Shown here: piece after piece, positions 1 through 9,713 of the stretch
Numbering within the stretch: the stretch's first letter is position 1
Layout: each line of letters opens with the position of its first letter
Assembly: GCF_008124625.1 (NCBI RefSeq)
Contig: NZ_VNHM01000009.1
Span: 62,001-126,000 of the forward strand
From: Desulfallas thermosapovorans DSM 6562
GTDB taxonomy: Bacteria; Bacillota; Desulfotomaculia; Desulfotomaculales; Desulfallaceae
DNA length: 64,000 nucleotides
Reading direction: 5' to 3'
Position numbers and translations under genes: made by a program
The notes under the pieces: model-generated
What the model saw: only the letters and a program-made list of their open reading frames with translations
What the model was told of the DNA's origin: nothing
Database searches by the model: none

Positions 1-1706
1 TCCATAGTGGCTATTTCTGCAACATAGCGGTTTGTTTCAGTTTTTACCTTGTCGCGGTAATCCTCCAACTTGTTTAATTGCTGCTGCCGGGCTTTAATAT
101 CTTCTTCAGAGGGTACCTGCCCGGCGCTTTTGGCCGGTGCGGGATGTACCGCAGAGCCACACACGGGACAGGGCCGACCGGCAATTAACCCACTCGCCAG
201 TATGGAGGCCTGTCCTTTATACCACGTCTCCTGTAATGCGGACAACTCCTCTTTGGCCCGGGCGTAATCATTATCCGCCTGCCGGCATTTCCGCAGGACC
301 TGATCCATTCTTTTACGCAGCGGCTCCAACTGCCGGCGCAACAATTCCAGGTTTTTTCTTTTAGCGCTGATTTGTTCCGCTTCCCGGCAGGCCACCTCCA
401 AACCATGGCTCAGGGCAGCCTGGTTGGCAGCGTCATCGCGCAGTTTGGTCTTTTCTTCCATGGTCGCCTGTAAAGCAGTCAAAGAAGCCCTGGCTTTGTT
501 ATATTTATCTTGCAATGCTTTGGCCCGCCGTTGTGCCGTCGCCACATCTTCCCGGGCCCTGGCCAGGGAATCAACCTTGCCGGTCAAGTCATCCAGGCGG
601 TTAACCTCCCGCACAGCGGCCTCTCGCTGGTGCTCCCTGCTCTTTTCCACGGCCCAATTTTGCATCGCCTTTTCTCTGGCCTGTCGTGCCCTTTGCAGTT
701 CCGCCCGCCGGGAGGCCAGGTTTTTCTCCGCAGCAGCGGATTCCCTGCGGCGGGCCTGCAAAGTGCTTTCGGCATCCAGCAAACCAGCCGCCTGGCGGGC
801 ATTGGCCAGTTCCTCCCGGGCGGCCTTCACGCGCGGGATTTTTTGCTCCAGCTCAGCCACCTCAGCCAGAGCCCGTTTTTGCTCATCAAGCAACTCCCGG
901 GCCTTTTGCCCGGCGACCAGCTGTTCCCGGGCCCTTTCAACCTCTGCCCTGCAAGCAGCCACCTTTTCCACCGCCGCTTTCAATTCCAGTCTGTGGTCCT
1001 GCCAGCGCCGGTACAGTTCATCCGGTCCCTCCGCAGCGGCTTGCTGCAGTACCCATTTCCGCTGTTCCTGTACCCCTTCCACCTTTTTTTTCAGCTTGGT
1101 GGCTGACTCTTTAAGGCGTTCTTCAATCAAACGATATAACTCAATATGAAAAAGGGTTTCCATAATAACCTGGCGTTCTTTGGAATCCGCCACCAACAGT
1201 TTGCGAAATTCCCCCTGAGGCAACAGCACCACCTGGCGGAACTGGCTGCTTTTAAAGCCCAGCAAATTTTCCACCGCTGCCCGCACCTTTACCCACCCGC
1301 TGGCCAGCACCGACCCTTCCGCTCCCCCGGCGGTATCCAGCCCGGTTCTTTTCCACAGGGTGGCATCGGGCCGCATGGTGGTGGTTCCCGGGCCGTGTTT
1401 TTTGGGCCGTTCCTGCTCCGGGCGGCGCCGGACACGGTAAACACCGGACCCGATGGCAAAATCAAAGGTTACCTCGGTCACCGTATCGGGATTGGCATGA
1501 TCACTGCGCATTTGCTTGCCTTCCCGCTGGGCACCGCTGGTGTCACCGTACAGGGCAAAGCACATGGCGTCAAGAATGGTGGTTTTGCCCGCGCCGGTGG
1601 GCCCGTGAATCAGAAAAAAGGACCGGTCACCCAGTTCAGTGAAATCAATTTCTTGCACACCGGCATAAGGGCCAAAGGCGCACATAATGAGCCGCAGCGG
1701 CTTCAT
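1..1706 (-). CDS. sbcC: Exonuclease subunit SbcC (Rad50-like ATPase), 3' part outside window
   Basis: SbcC is the ATPase arm of the SbcCD (Rad50-Mre11-type) nuclease that opens hairpins and processes DNA ends. About 568 residues are visible. The N-terminus shows the Walker A loop GPTGAGKTT near residue 38 and the Q-loop LPQGEF near residue 162, followed by a long charged coiled coil. A zinc hook, CPVCG, lies near residue 510. The second coiled coil and the C-terminal ABC half run off the left edge. The start ATG at 1706 overlaps the sbcD stop (ATGA), so the two genes are translationally coupled. The gene looks intact as far as it is visible. Confidence 0.95.
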   Translation of the reverse strand, partial: MKPLRLIMCAFGPYAGVQEIDFTELGDRSFFLIHGPTGAGKTTILDAMCFALYGDTSGAQREGKQMRSDHANPDTVTEVTFDFAIGSGVYRVRRRPEQERPKKHGPGTTTMRPDATLWKRTGLDTAGGAEGSVLASGWVKVRAAVENLLGFKSSQFRQVVLLPQGEFRKLLVADSKERQVIMETLFHIELYRLIEERLKESATKLKKKVEGVQEQRKWVLQQAAAEGPDELYRRWQDHRLELKAAVEKVAACRAEVERAREQLVAGQKARELLDEQKRALAEVAELEQKIPRVKAAREELANARQAAGLLDAESTLQARRRESAAAEKNLASRRAELQRARQAREKAMQNWAVEKSREHQREAAVREVNRLDDLTGKVDSLARAREDVATAQRRAKALQDKYNKARASLTALQATMEEKTKLRDDAANQAALSHGLEVACREAEQISAKRKNLELLRRQLEPLRKRMDQVLRKCRQADNDYARAKEELSALQETWYKGQASILASGLIAGRPCPVCGSAVHPAPAKSAGQVPSEEDIKARQQQLNKLEDYRDKVKTETNRYVAEIATM

Positions 1707-2908
1707 GCCAGCACCCCCGTTTCCCGCTGTTCCGTAAGACGGGCCGCCCCGCCCCCCTGTTCAGGCCGGTAATCCTGGCGATAAATTTGTTCCACTATAC
1801 CGGCAATTACCCTTTGCTGCTCCGAGGTCAACTCCTCACCGGCCACCTGTTGGAAAAAGGATGCAAATAAATCCAACTCCCCCAAACGGCGGTGGTCGCC
1901 CCCCGGGCCGCGCAAATCACCGCCGCAGTTCAAATGGGGACGCTCAATATGCAGTACATTGGGGTAAACTTCCCGTAGCTTGCCCATGGCGTCCAATATC
2001 GCCCCCGAATCCCGCAGGGTCACCATAATATAATCCTCCCGGCTCACCCCCGGGGGCGGCCCCACCAGCAGGTCCCTTAAAAAACCGTCCAGGCGGCGCA
2101 CATCCCGGCGGGGGCATAGAGCAATTTCCTCCCGGGTAACTACTCCCCGGGCATCCATTTCCACCAGGGTCACGGATTTTTTATGCTCCGCTTCGGAGAA
2201 GGAATATTTCATCAAGGAACCGGCGTAGCGGATTTGCTCTTCCCCGGCGGGCTGGGCTTTGTGCAAGTGTCCCAGGGCTGTATAGTTAAAGGCCCGAAAG
2301 TGGGCGACCTGCACTTTATCCGCCCCGCCAATGGAAAGGGGCCGCTCCGATTCGCTTCCCTCCCCACCCGCTACAAAGGCGTGGGCCAGGGCCACCTTGC
2401 GGGCGCCCCCGGGCACCCGGGCCTGCCAGTAATCAACCAGCACGGCCATGGCGCTGTCATGCCCCCGGGCATCCTGTACCCCCAGGCAATCCCGCACCAC
2501 GGGCGGGTCAACGTAGGGTACGGGACAAAAATAAACCGGGCCGTGGCAGTCTTCAATGACCACCGGGGCCAGGTCGTTATCGGGTTGACTGGTTATGTGG
2601 AGACCCTGGCGGGCCAGCAGCCGGTGGCCAAAGCCCAATCGCCTGGCACTGTCGTGGTTACCGGCAATTATTAAAACAGGTACCCGGCAGTCCATAACTA
2701 TCCGGTAAAGTACCTCATCCAACAGTTGCACCGCTTCATGGGGAGGTACGGAGCGGTCATAGATATCCCCGGCAATTAAAACCGCATCCGGCCTGGCATC
2801 GTGAACGAGCCCGATAAATTGTTCCAAAACATAAGCCTGGTCATCCGTCAAATGCACACCGTGAAAAATACGGCCTAAATGCCAGTCGGCGGTATGTATG
2901 AAACGCAT
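1703..2908 (-). CDS. sbcD: Exonuclease subunit SbcD (Mre11-like)
   Basis: Metallophosphoesterase subunit of SbcCD, 401 residues, a usual length. The phosphoesterase motifs appear in order: DWHLG (about residue 8), GDIYD (about 47), GNHD (about 82) and GHLH (about 214), which bind the two Mn ions. The C-terminal part is the capping and SbcC-binding region. The gene is first in the sbcDC operon and overlaps sbcC by 4 nt. Nothing unusual is seen. Confidence 0.95.
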   Translation of the reverse strand: MRFIHTADWHLGRIFHGVHLTDDQAYVLEQFIGLVHDARPDAVLIAGDIYDRSVPPHEAVQLLDEVLYRIVMDCRVPVLIIAGNHDSARRLGFGHRLLARQGLHITSQPDNDLAPVVIEDCHGPVYFCPVPYVDPPVVRDCLGVQDARGHDSAMAVLVDYWQARVPGGARKVALAHAFVAGGEGSESERPLSIGGADKVQVAHFRAFNYTALGHLHKAQPAGEEQIRYAGSLMKYSFSEAEHKKSVTLVEMDARGVVTREEIALCPRRDVRRLDGFLRDLLVGPPPGVSREDYIMVTLRDSGAILDAMGKLREVYPNVLHIERPHLNCGGDLRGPGGDHRRLGELDLFASFFQQVAGEELTSEQQRVIAGIVEQIYRQDYRPEQGGGAARLTEQRETGVLA

Positions 2909-3152
2909 GTTACATCACCCCGTTTTATCATACAATCGTTTAAAAATCAAAACCGGATGTGGCCCTGGCCCACTCCCCGGTGTCAATGTATCATTACCCG
3001 CAGGACCCCGGTCACTTTGTTTGACCTTTTATTAATATTTCGTCGCTTTATTGCCTTTACCTTTTTCATCAAAAAATACAATCCGCCCCTTAATACATAA
3101 AGAATGACCATAAACTCCTAAACCCGGGCAGTGTTATACCACTTTTATCCTA

Positions 3153-3181
3153 TTGACTTAACCCAACAACAGCAATACAAT
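3153..3181 (+). promoter_or_regulatory. Sigma-A-type promoter for the 3227 gene
   Basis: TTGACT, a 17-nt spacer and TACAAT lie about 45 nt upstream of the start at 3227. Apart from this, the 318-nt gap between sbcD and the next gene (2909-3226) shows no gene or repeat that I can support. Confidence 0.5.
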
Positions 3182-3226
3182 AATAACAAACAAATGTTTG
3201 GGTTTCCAGTGGGAGGTGAAGCAAAT

Positions 3227-3520
3227 ATGGAAGACAATGTTTTATGGGAAAAACACCGGTTATACCTGCCCGAAATGCGCCGCCGGGCCATCCACCGGTG
3301 CCGGCATTGTAAATTCTTTGTCGCCATCAAAGGCAAGGAGGAAACACGACATGGCTGTATTGTGCATATCAAGGCCTATGGCCGCTTGAAAAAACGTATT
3401 CCCCCTGTTTTGCCGGTTATGGATATCATTAAATATGTAGGGCTTGAAGGACTGGGGGAGTGTTTAAAACACAGTAATCCCGAGGCACAAAGCTGCGGGG
3501 AATTTAAACTCAAAGTTTAA
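3227..3520 (+). CDS. Small Cys-containing protein, unknown function
   Basis: A 97-residue protein that I do not recognise. The start at 3227 is chosen because GGAGGTG lies 7 nt upstream; a longer reading frame starting at 3131 has no such site. The protein is basic and has CRHC near residue 25 plus three further cysteines (HGC, GEC, SCG), which could bind a metal, but the spacing matches no zinc-ribbon family I know. It has its own promoter and lies between divergent sbcD and the MFS gene. Its last codons and stop form one arm and the loop of a 15-bp hairpin. Confidence 0.6.
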   Translation: MEDNVLWEKHRLYLPEMRRRAIHRCRHCKFFVAIKGKEETRHGCIVHIKAYGRLKKRIPPVLPVMDIIKYVGLEGLGECLKHSNPEAQSCGEFKLKV

Positions 3521-3528
3521 ATTCCCCG
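3496..3528 (+). terminator. Perfect 15-bp hairpin spanning the stop codon of the 3227 gene
   Basis: CGGGGAATTTAAACT, loop CAA, then the exact complement. The TAA stop (3518-3520) is inside the 3' arm. No T-tract follows (ACTAATTAAC), so it is not a textbook intrinsic terminator; it may act as a 3'-end stabiliser. Confidence 0.45.
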
Positions 3529-3611
3529 ACTAATTAACCCGCACCTTCTTTTAAATAACGCCGGTGTGCTTTATAATAAGAAGGTTAATTTATAAATTGA
3601 GGTAAACTAAC

Positions 3612-4718
3612 ATGGGACCAATCAACTCTATACAGCTGGTCAGCACGGTAAGTTTTTTAATGAATTTCGCCATCCAGGGATCGCTTATCTATATCCCCCT
3701 GTTAAGCGCGCAAATGGGCGCTTCGGATTTTGAAGTGGGGATAATCGGGGCCTGCTACGGCAGCGCATACCTGTTATCCTCCCTTTATTTCGGGCGTCAA
3801 TCCGACCGGTTGGGCAGATTGGGCTTTATCCGCAGCGGGCTGTTGCTTTGCGCCCTGACCTTCGCCGCCCAGCTGCTGGCGGGTCATATTTTCACCCTGG
3901 GCCTGGTACGGGCCGGGGTGGGCTTGGCTCTGGGTATAACCACCGCTGCCCTGGTGGCCTACGCCTTCGAAGCAGGGGCCAATATGGGGCGTTTCAGTTC
4001 CTACGGATCCCTTGGCTGGATAGCAGGGGCGTTGCTGGCAGCTTATTTAAGCAATATTGCCTATCTTTTTGCGGTAAGTTCCCTGTGCTGCGCAATCGCT
4101 TTTTTTATCTCCCTGCGGTTTCCCGGGGAAACCACAGGGAAGCGAAATTCCTCCAAGGCGCAGTTGCCCAGTTTGAAAAATGTTTTTAAGGAGGGCTGGC
4201 CGGTTTACCTGGCTGTTTTTTTGCGGCATCTGGGTGCCGCGGCGGTTTGGATTATCCTGCCCCTTTATTTTATCTCCCTGGGCCTGGAGCAGTTTTGGGT
4301 GGGAATACTGTGGGGAATTAACTTTGCCGTACAATTTATCGTCATGCGCCATTTGGAACGTTTCAACCCCAACTCGATTTTTACCTTCGGCCAGGTTTTG
4401 TCCATTGGCGTATTTTTAGCCTATGTTCTGGCCAACCAGCTCTGGCAGTTGGTGATGATCCAGATAATGCTGGGGGTAACCTGGTCCTGCCTCTATGTGG
4501 GTGCATTGCTGCTGGTACTGAAAACCGGAGAGGATAAAGGTACCGCCAGCGGTATTTTCCAGGCCACCCTCAATCTTTGCAATGCCGCCGGGCCTTTTCT
4601 GGGTGGTATGATAGCCCACGGGTGGGGCTATAACGGGGTGATGATATTTGCCGCTGCGCTGGGCATGGCCGGGCTTGCCACGGCTATTCCCCGAGTCCAA
4701 AAACAACAGGCAGCTTAA
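3612..4718 (+). CDS. Major facilitator superfamily transporter
   Basis: A hydrophobic membrane protein of 368 residues with about 12 predicted membrane segments. The loop after the second helix reads GRQSDRLGRLGFIRSG, which is the MFS signature (G-x-x-x-D-R-x-G-R). The substrate cannot be told from sequence; drug or metabolite export is the usual guess for this class. The gene stands alone, with convergent nhaP2-type antiporter downstream. It is slightly short for the family (usual length about 390-400) but both halves are present. Confidence 0.85.
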   Translation: MGPINSIQLVSTVSFLMNFAIQGSLIYIPLLSAQMGASDFEVGIIGACYGSAYLLSSLYFGRQSDRLGRLGFIRSGLLLCALTFAAQLLAGHIFTLGLVRAGVGLALGITTAALVAYAFEAGANMGRFSSYGSLGWIAGALLAAYLSNIAYLFAVSSLCCAIAFFISLRFPGETTGKRNSSKAQLPSLKNVFKEGWPVYLAVFLRHLGAAAVWIILPLYFISLGLEQFWVGILWGINFAVQFIVMRHLERFNPNSIFTFGQVLSIGVFLAYVLANQLWQLVMIQIMLGVTWSCLYVGALLLVLKTGEDKGTASGIFQATLNLCNAAGPFLGGMIAHGWGYNGVMIFAAALGMAGLATAIPRVQKQQAA

Positions 4719-4766
4719 GCAGTATAATTAAATAATGTTAAGCCGCCTGGACCATATATCATTTTA

Positions 4767-6266
4767 TTATGCCTTATTTAAATTGGCAGCAACGCTCCGG
4801 CGATCTTTGGAACGATTTTTAGGATCTTTTTGGGGCAGAAAAACTTTTTTTACACTCTCACGCTTAGTTTTGTGCACCATGACATACAATATATCACCTA
4901 AGAGTATTTTCGTGCCTCCATATGGTGTAATGACCTTATCGTTGCGTATTATGGCGGCAATCAAAACGTCTTTGGGCAAATTAAGGTCCTGCACTTCCCG
5001 GTTCAAAGCGTTGGATTCTTCCTTGATGATGATTTCCATTATTTCCGTATTGGTTTTACCCATGGAAACAAGCTCGAGAGTATGGGTGGGGGTTACCTTT
5101 TCGCCTGCTGTCAGCCCTAATAAATTGGCTAAATAGGAAATGGTTGAGCCCTGGATAAGGGCGGAGGTGAGAACCACGAAAAACACTACATTGAAAATTA
5201 AACTGCTGTTTTCCAAGCCGGCAACCAGGGGGTATGTTGCCAGCACAACGGGGACGGCCCCCCTTAACCCCGACCAGGATATTAATGTTTTATCCCTTAA
5301 AGAAAAGCCCATTTTAGTCGTACTGATAAACACCGCAATAGGCCTGGCCACAAAGATTAGCAGTGCCGAAATAACAATCCCCTGCCAGGTTACCTGGAAA
5401 AGTTCATTGGGAAATACCAGCAGCCCCAGCAAAGTGAACAGGAGAATTTGGGACATCCAGGCAAATCCTTCATGAAAACGCACAATCGGTTGACGAAAGG
5501 TTAAATCCGCATTTCCCACTACTAAACCGGCCACGTATACAGCAACGATACCACTTCCTTTAAGTAGTGCCGTTGAACCATAGGTGAATACAGCAAACCC
5601 CAAAGCTAAAACAGGGTATAAGCCGGAGGTATCAAAGTTAATTTTATTGATACTCCACACCGCCAGTTTGCCCATTAAAATCCCCATAGCTAACCCAAAG
5701 CCCATTTGCCAGAAGAAACTTAAAAAAACCCCCAAAAAGTTCATATCGGGCATTTGGATCAACTGGATAAATGAAATGGTTAAAAACACCGCCATGGGGT
5801 CGTTGGAACCGGACTCGGCCTCCAGGGTTGTCTTCAACCTGGGTTTGATATTTTTATCTCCAAGTACCGCAAAGACCGCCGCGGCATCAGTTGATCCCAC
5901 AATAGCACCGAACAATAGTCCTTCCAACCAGGTAATATCCAGGATTAACTTGGCCAGAACTCCAATGGACAATGAAGTTAACAAAACACCAACGGTGGCT
6001 AAAGAAATGGAGGGAATAAGAACCGGGCGCACATCTTCCCATCGTGTCTGCATACCGCCCTCAAACAAAATCACAACCAGTGCCATCATGGCACCCAATT
6101 GAGCCAGGGAGGCATTATCAAAATAAATAAAATTGTTCAGGAACATGCCCACGGCGATATACAGGATAAGCGAGGGGACACCCAATCGTGCAGAAAATCT
6201 GGTGGTAATAATACCGGCAATTAGTAAAATAGCAAATAAAAATATTATTTGATCTGTACTATTCAT
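4767..6266 (-). CDS. K+/H+ (or Na+/H+) antiporter, NhaP2/CvrA type
   Basis: CPA1-family cation/proton antiporter, 499 residues. About 12 membrane helices fill the first 390 residues, including the conserved GSTDAAAVF stretch with paired acidic residues and the EAESGSNDP segment typical of NhaP proteins. A soluble C-terminal RCK_C/TrkA_C-like domain (about residues 400-480, DVLIAAIIRNDKVITPYGG) probably senses nucleotide or cations. It exchanges cytoplasmic K+ or Na+ for H+. Monocistronic, convergent with the MFS gene. Confidence 0.9.
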   Translation of the reverse strand: MNSTDQIIFLFAILLIAGIITTRFSARLGVPSLILYIAVGMFLNNFIYFDNASLAQLGAMMALVVILFEGGMQTRWEDVRPVLIPSISLATVGVLLTSLSIGVLAKLILDITWLEGLLFGAIVGSTDAAAVFAVLGDKNIKPRLKTTLEAESGSNDPMAVFLTISFIQLIQMPDMNFLGVFLSFFWQMGFGLAMGILMGKLAVWSINKINFDTSGLYPVLALGFAVFTYGSTALLKGSGIVAVYVAGLVVGNADLTFRQPIVRFHEGFAWMSQILLFTLLGLLVFPNELFQVTWQGIVISALLIFVARPIAVFISTTKMGFSLRDKTLISWSGLRGAVPVVLATYPLVAGLENSSLIFNVVFFVVLTSALIQGSTISYLANLLGLTAGEKVTPTHTLELVSMGKTNTEIMEIIIKEESNALNREVQDLNLPKDVLIAAIIRNDKVITPYGGTKILLGDILYVMVHKTKRESVKKVFLPQKDPKNRSKDRRSVAANLNKA

Positions 6267-6471
6267 TGCTCACTCCCTTTCATCCCGTGTATTATAATTG
6301 TATCATAAAAGGCCTATTATTTCTATTTTATCATATACTTATATAACAATATATACGGACAAGATATACCCGGCAGTCGTAACTGTTATAGAGTCCGCTT
6401 CAATACCCGGCACCAACTCTTCTGCACACAGCGGTTTCAAATCTTAATCAAGTTATCCCCGGTATCAGTAA

Positions 6472-6510
6472 AAAACAACACCTTGCCCGAGCTTTGCAAG
6501 GCGTTGTTTT
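6472..6510. terminator. Bidirectional intrinsic terminator
   Basis: A 14-bp stem with one mismatch (AAAACAACACCTTGC paired with GCAAGGCGTTGTTTT) and a 9-nt loop. The A/T flanks give a T-run in both directions. On the minus strand it ends the flavoenzyme gene that stops at 6536. Confidence 0.8.
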
Positions 6511-6535
6511 TCATATAATAACTTACTGTAATAAT

Positions 6536-8560
6536 TTACTGTAGAAAATGCTCCTGCTGCTGCTCCCGGTAAGGTTGCTGTACGGGGAAAGGACGGTACG
6601 GACGGGCAAGGGATTCGGCCTGGGTGATCCGGTGTGCAGTTAAGAAGCCGTCGCTGATGGCGTGATTCAGTTTGCGCGGCTGCTTGGCGTCACCGACAAC
6701 AAACACCCGCATGCCACGCTGCCTTAGTTCCTCTGCCAGGTGGTTTAGCGGCTGTGCCCCCACCGACAATACCACGTGGGTACAGGGAAGCCAGTGTTCC
6801 CGCCAATCACGGTCCACCGCCACCACACCGTCGGGCTTGATTTCCCGCACATTAAAACCGGTGATGGTATGCACGCCGGATTTACGCAGTTCATCCAAAA
6901 GTGCATGCCGGGAGATGGGCTCGGTATCCACAGCCAGTTCATCAATCATTTCCACCACGGTTACATCAATCCCGCGGTGTTTCAAATAGAGCGCGGTTTC
7001 ACAGCCTACACTGCCGCCGCCTACCACAACCACCCGGTTACCAACTTCATATCTTCCGGCCAGCAATTCCCAGGCCGTGGTAACAGTGGGGTTATGAACG
7101 CCCGGTATATCCGGTATCAAAGGAGCGGCCCCCGTGGCCACGATGGTGGCATCCACATTCATGCCGGAAAGCATATCTGCGTTGACCTCGGTGTTTAAAT
7201 GCACTTCCACACCCAGCTTGTGGATTTGGGTTTTCAGGTAGTCGATGGACCATCTTATTTTATCTTTGCCCGGTGGTACACAGGCCAATAATATTTGACC
7301 GCCCAGTTCAGGCTGTCTTTCAAACAGCGACACCCGGTGTCCCGCAGTGGCCAGTACCCGGGCCGCCTCCATACCGGCGGGTCCCCCACCCGCTATGGCA
7401 AAATGCATGGGGGAAAGGGTGGAAGTAATCTGTGGATACTCCAACTCCCGGCCAGCCACCGGGTTTACCGTGCAGCGCAGGTGAAGGTTTTTAAATACCC
7501 GCTCGCCAATGCACCAAATATTACAGGTAATACACTTTCTGATATCTTCGGTTCGTCCTTCCAGTGCTTTAAAGGGCCATTCGGGGTCGGCAATGAGGGT
7601 GCGCCCCAGGGCCACAAAATCAGCCCGCCCATCGGCAATAATACCCTCGGCCACCTCGGGAGTGCGAATGACTCCCACGGTAATTACAGGTATGTGTACT
7701 TCCCTTTTGATATTTTCCGCCAAATAAACCCGCCAGCCCTCGGCATAACTCATGGGCTCCAATATGGTGTTCATAGAGGCATAAACACCGGAGGAGATAT
7801 CCAGGGCATCCACCCCGGCATCCTGCAGCATGCGGGCTATTTGTTTGGCCTCGTCAAGGTGGACACCGCCTTCCACGAATTCATCGGCGCTCATGCGAAA
7901 TACCACGGGAAAGTTACTGCCCAGCTCATTCTTAATACCCCGTACAATCTCCAGCGGAAAGCGCATCCGGCCGTTCAAATCACCACCGTAAAGGTCGGAG
8001 CGACGGTTACTGAAGGGAGACATAAACTGGCCGATCAGGTAGCCATGGGCGCCATGCAGTTCCACACCGTCGTAACCCGCATTACGCGCGCGGGCGGCCG
8101 CCCTGATGAACATTTCCACGAGGTCCTGTATTTCCTCAACGGTCAGTTCCCTGGGCAGTACCTGCAAGTGCGGGTCCGGTATGGCGGAAGGTGCCACCGG
8201 CTGTAAACCAAAAGTGGATTCAGGGGTGGTCTGGCGCCCGGCATGATGCAACTGGGTGATTATCTTGGCACCGTGCTCCTTAACCGCCTCCACCAGCTCG
8301 TTATGCCCGGCTATATACGAGTCGTCGGATATACACAACTCGTTGGCAATGGCATTGCCCTGGGGTGCATCCACACAGTTTATTTCGGTAATGATTAACC
8401 CGACGCCCCCCTTGGCCCGCTCCCGGTAATAATGGATCATGGCCGGGGTAACAGCACCGTTTTCATTGGCCAGGTTGGTACCCATGGCAGGCATTACCGT
8501 ACGGTTACGAATGCGCATCTGGCCGATTTGGCCTTCCCTAAATAAATTGGGAAATCTCAA
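6536..8560 (-). CDS. NADH:flavin oxidoreductase / 2,4-dienoyl-CoA reductase-type enzyme
   Basis: A 674-residue Old Yellow Enzyme-family reductase with FadH architecture. An N-terminal FMN TIM barrel (residues 1-330) carries GAHGYLIGQFMSPFSNRR. A [4Fe-4S] cluster motif follows (CITCNIWC, then a fourth Cys 11 residues on). FAD- and NAD(P)H-binding Rossmann folds come next (GGGPAGMEAA and GGGSVGCETA). FadH enzymes reduce enoyl or dienoyl-CoA using NAD(P)H; close relatives act on other enones, so the substrate is open. Upstream on the same strand is a PaaI-type thioesterase, suggesting linked acyl-CoA metabolism. Confidence 0.85.
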   Translation of the reverse strand: MRFPNLFREGQIGQMRIRNRTVMPAMGTNLANENGAVTPAMIHYYRERAKGGVGLIITEINCVDAPQGNAIANELCISDDSYIAGHNELVEAVKEHGAKIITQLHHAGRQTTPESTFGLQPVAPSAIPDPHLQVLPRELTVEEIQDLVEMFIRAAARARNAGYDGVELHGAHGYLIGQFMSPFSNRRSDLYGGDLNGRMRFPLEIVRGIKNELGSNFPVVFRMSADEFVEGGVHLDEAKQIARMLQDAGVDALDISSGVYASMNTILEPMSYAEGWRVYLAENIKREVHIPVITVGVIRTPEVAEGIIADGRADFVALGRTLIADPEWPFKALEGRTEDIRKCITCNIWCIGERVFKNLHLRCTVNPVAGRELEYPQITSTLSPMHFAIAGGGPAGMEAARVLATAGHRVSLFERQPELGGQILLACVPPGKDKIRWSIDYLKTQIHKLGVEVHLNTEVNADMLSGMNVDATIVATGAAPLIPDIPGVHNPTVTTAWELLAGRYEVGNRVVVVGGGSVGCETALYLKHRGIDVTVVEMIDELAVDTEPISRHALLDELRKSGVHTITGFNVREIKPDGVVAVDRDWREHWLPCTHVVLSVGAQPLNHLAEELRQRGMRVFVVGDAKQPRKLNHAISDGFLTAHRITQAESLARPYRPFPVQQPYREQQQEHFLQ

Positions 8561-8636
8561 TTTATATTCCTCCTCTCACATGTTTGATGGTAGTATTTAT
8601 AGTTGGAGGAATATTTAATCACGTTTTTAAAATTCG

Positions 8637-9080
8637 TTATCTATAAATTTCAGGGGCTTGACGGCGGGTAATGGCTTTGGTAACCCTGGCCTCGGCCAGC
8701 AATTCCCCACCAGGACCCAAAACCTCTACGTTCATAAAGGCCAACCGGTGGGCACGCCTGGCAACCCGGGCATGGAAAGTGACAGGCCCGGAGCCGGTAC
8801 CCCGGTAGATGCTGCATTGATAATCAATGGTTACAGCAAATTCACCGGGCTCCAATAATGAACTCAAGGCTAAAAAAGCCGCCACATCGGAAACGGTATA
8901 AGTTACCCCCCCATGCAGTTTACCGGCCACATTCAGCGTATTGCTATTGATTGGTATACTAACCCGGGAATCCCCCTCACCCAGTTCTTCAACTTTTAAA
9001 CCCAGGAACCGGTGCAGTGGCAAACTTTCCATGCTTTCCTTATAAATGCTCAACCTGTCTTTCATATTACAACACACCAT
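8637..9080 (-). CDS. PaaI-type hotdog-fold thioesterase
   Basis: A 147-residue single hotdog domain. The HGGVTYTVSDVAAF segment (about residues 57-70) matches the PaaI/YbgC-like pattern in which the HGG turn and an acidic residue serve acyl-CoA hydrolysis. The start is uncertain: GAGGG lies almost against the ATG at 9080, and an internal ATG at 9065 has poor spacing. It lies 76 nt upstream of the FadH-type gene on the same strand, and the two may be cotranscribed. Confidence 0.8.
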   Translation of the reverse strand: MVCCNMKDRLSIYKESMESLPLHRFLGLKVEELGEGDSRVSIPINSNTLNVAGKLHGGVTYTVSDVAAFLALSSLLEPGEFAVTIDYQCSIYRGTGSGPVTFHARVARRAHRLAFMNVEVLGPGGELLAEARVTKAITRRQAPEIYR

Positions 9081-9158
9081 CCCTCAAAAAAATGTAAAAA
9101 AGCACAAAAAAAGCCGGAACAGCAATACTCCGGCTCTTTCTATAGAGGCCTTTATTTA

Positions 9159-9455
9159 TTACCAGTTGTTACGGGACCTGTAACAATCCCGGCAGTACAC
9201 GGGTTTATCGCCACGGGGTTGAAAAGGCACCTGGGTTTCTCTGCCGCAGGCCGAACAAACCGCGTCAAACATTTGGCGTCTTTCACGGCCAAAATTGTTG
9301 CCCCCCCTGTTGGCGGCTTTACGAGCGGCGCGGCACTCGGGGCAGCGGCCGGGTTCATTGGCAAAGCCCTTTTCAGCGTAAAATTGTTGCTCGGAAGCAG
9401 TAAAGATAAAATCAGCACCACAGTCTTTACAATTTAAAGTTTTGTCTTCAAACAC
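9159..9455 (-). CDS. Zinc-ribbon domain protein with four CxxC pairs
   Basis: A 98-residue protein of the short zinc-ribbon type often annotated as CxxC zinc-binding protein. The pairs CKDC, CPEC, CSAC and CRDC are evenly placed, enough for two zinc sites. The start is GTG at 9455, with GAGGAGG 7-8 nt upstream. Function is unknown; such proteins occur singly in many Clostridia. The following 258-nt gap to 9714 holds nothing I recognise beyond the promoters expected for two divergent genes. Confidence 0.75.
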   Translation of the reverse strand: MFEDKTLNCKDCGADFIFTASEQQFYAEKGFANEPGRCPECRAARKAANRGGNNFGRERRQMFDAVCSACGRETQVPFQPRGDKPVYCRDCYRSRNNW

Positions 9456-9713
9456 CGGAGAACCTCCTCTAATTGATTGCCCGTGCCGGGGATTAACAGT
9501 TTGATTCTTCCCCAGTCAAACAACAATAGAGAAAGTTACACCGTAATTCCAAGCATTTATCGAGCTAGAAGCATTATATCTTGCACCCCGTAAAAATGCA
9601 ACATATTTCCCGTCCCACAAATAAATATTCCAAAGCAATAAATATTTTTAAAGGGAATTTTCGCTTTGTGGATAATAGTTTATTTAAATTTATTTATATG
9701 AGGTGTAATAAAA

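Noticed and set aside
424-1149. Long plus-strand open frame
   Set aside because: It lies antisense to sbcC, whose motifs are clear on the minus strand; high GC third positions produce such shadows.
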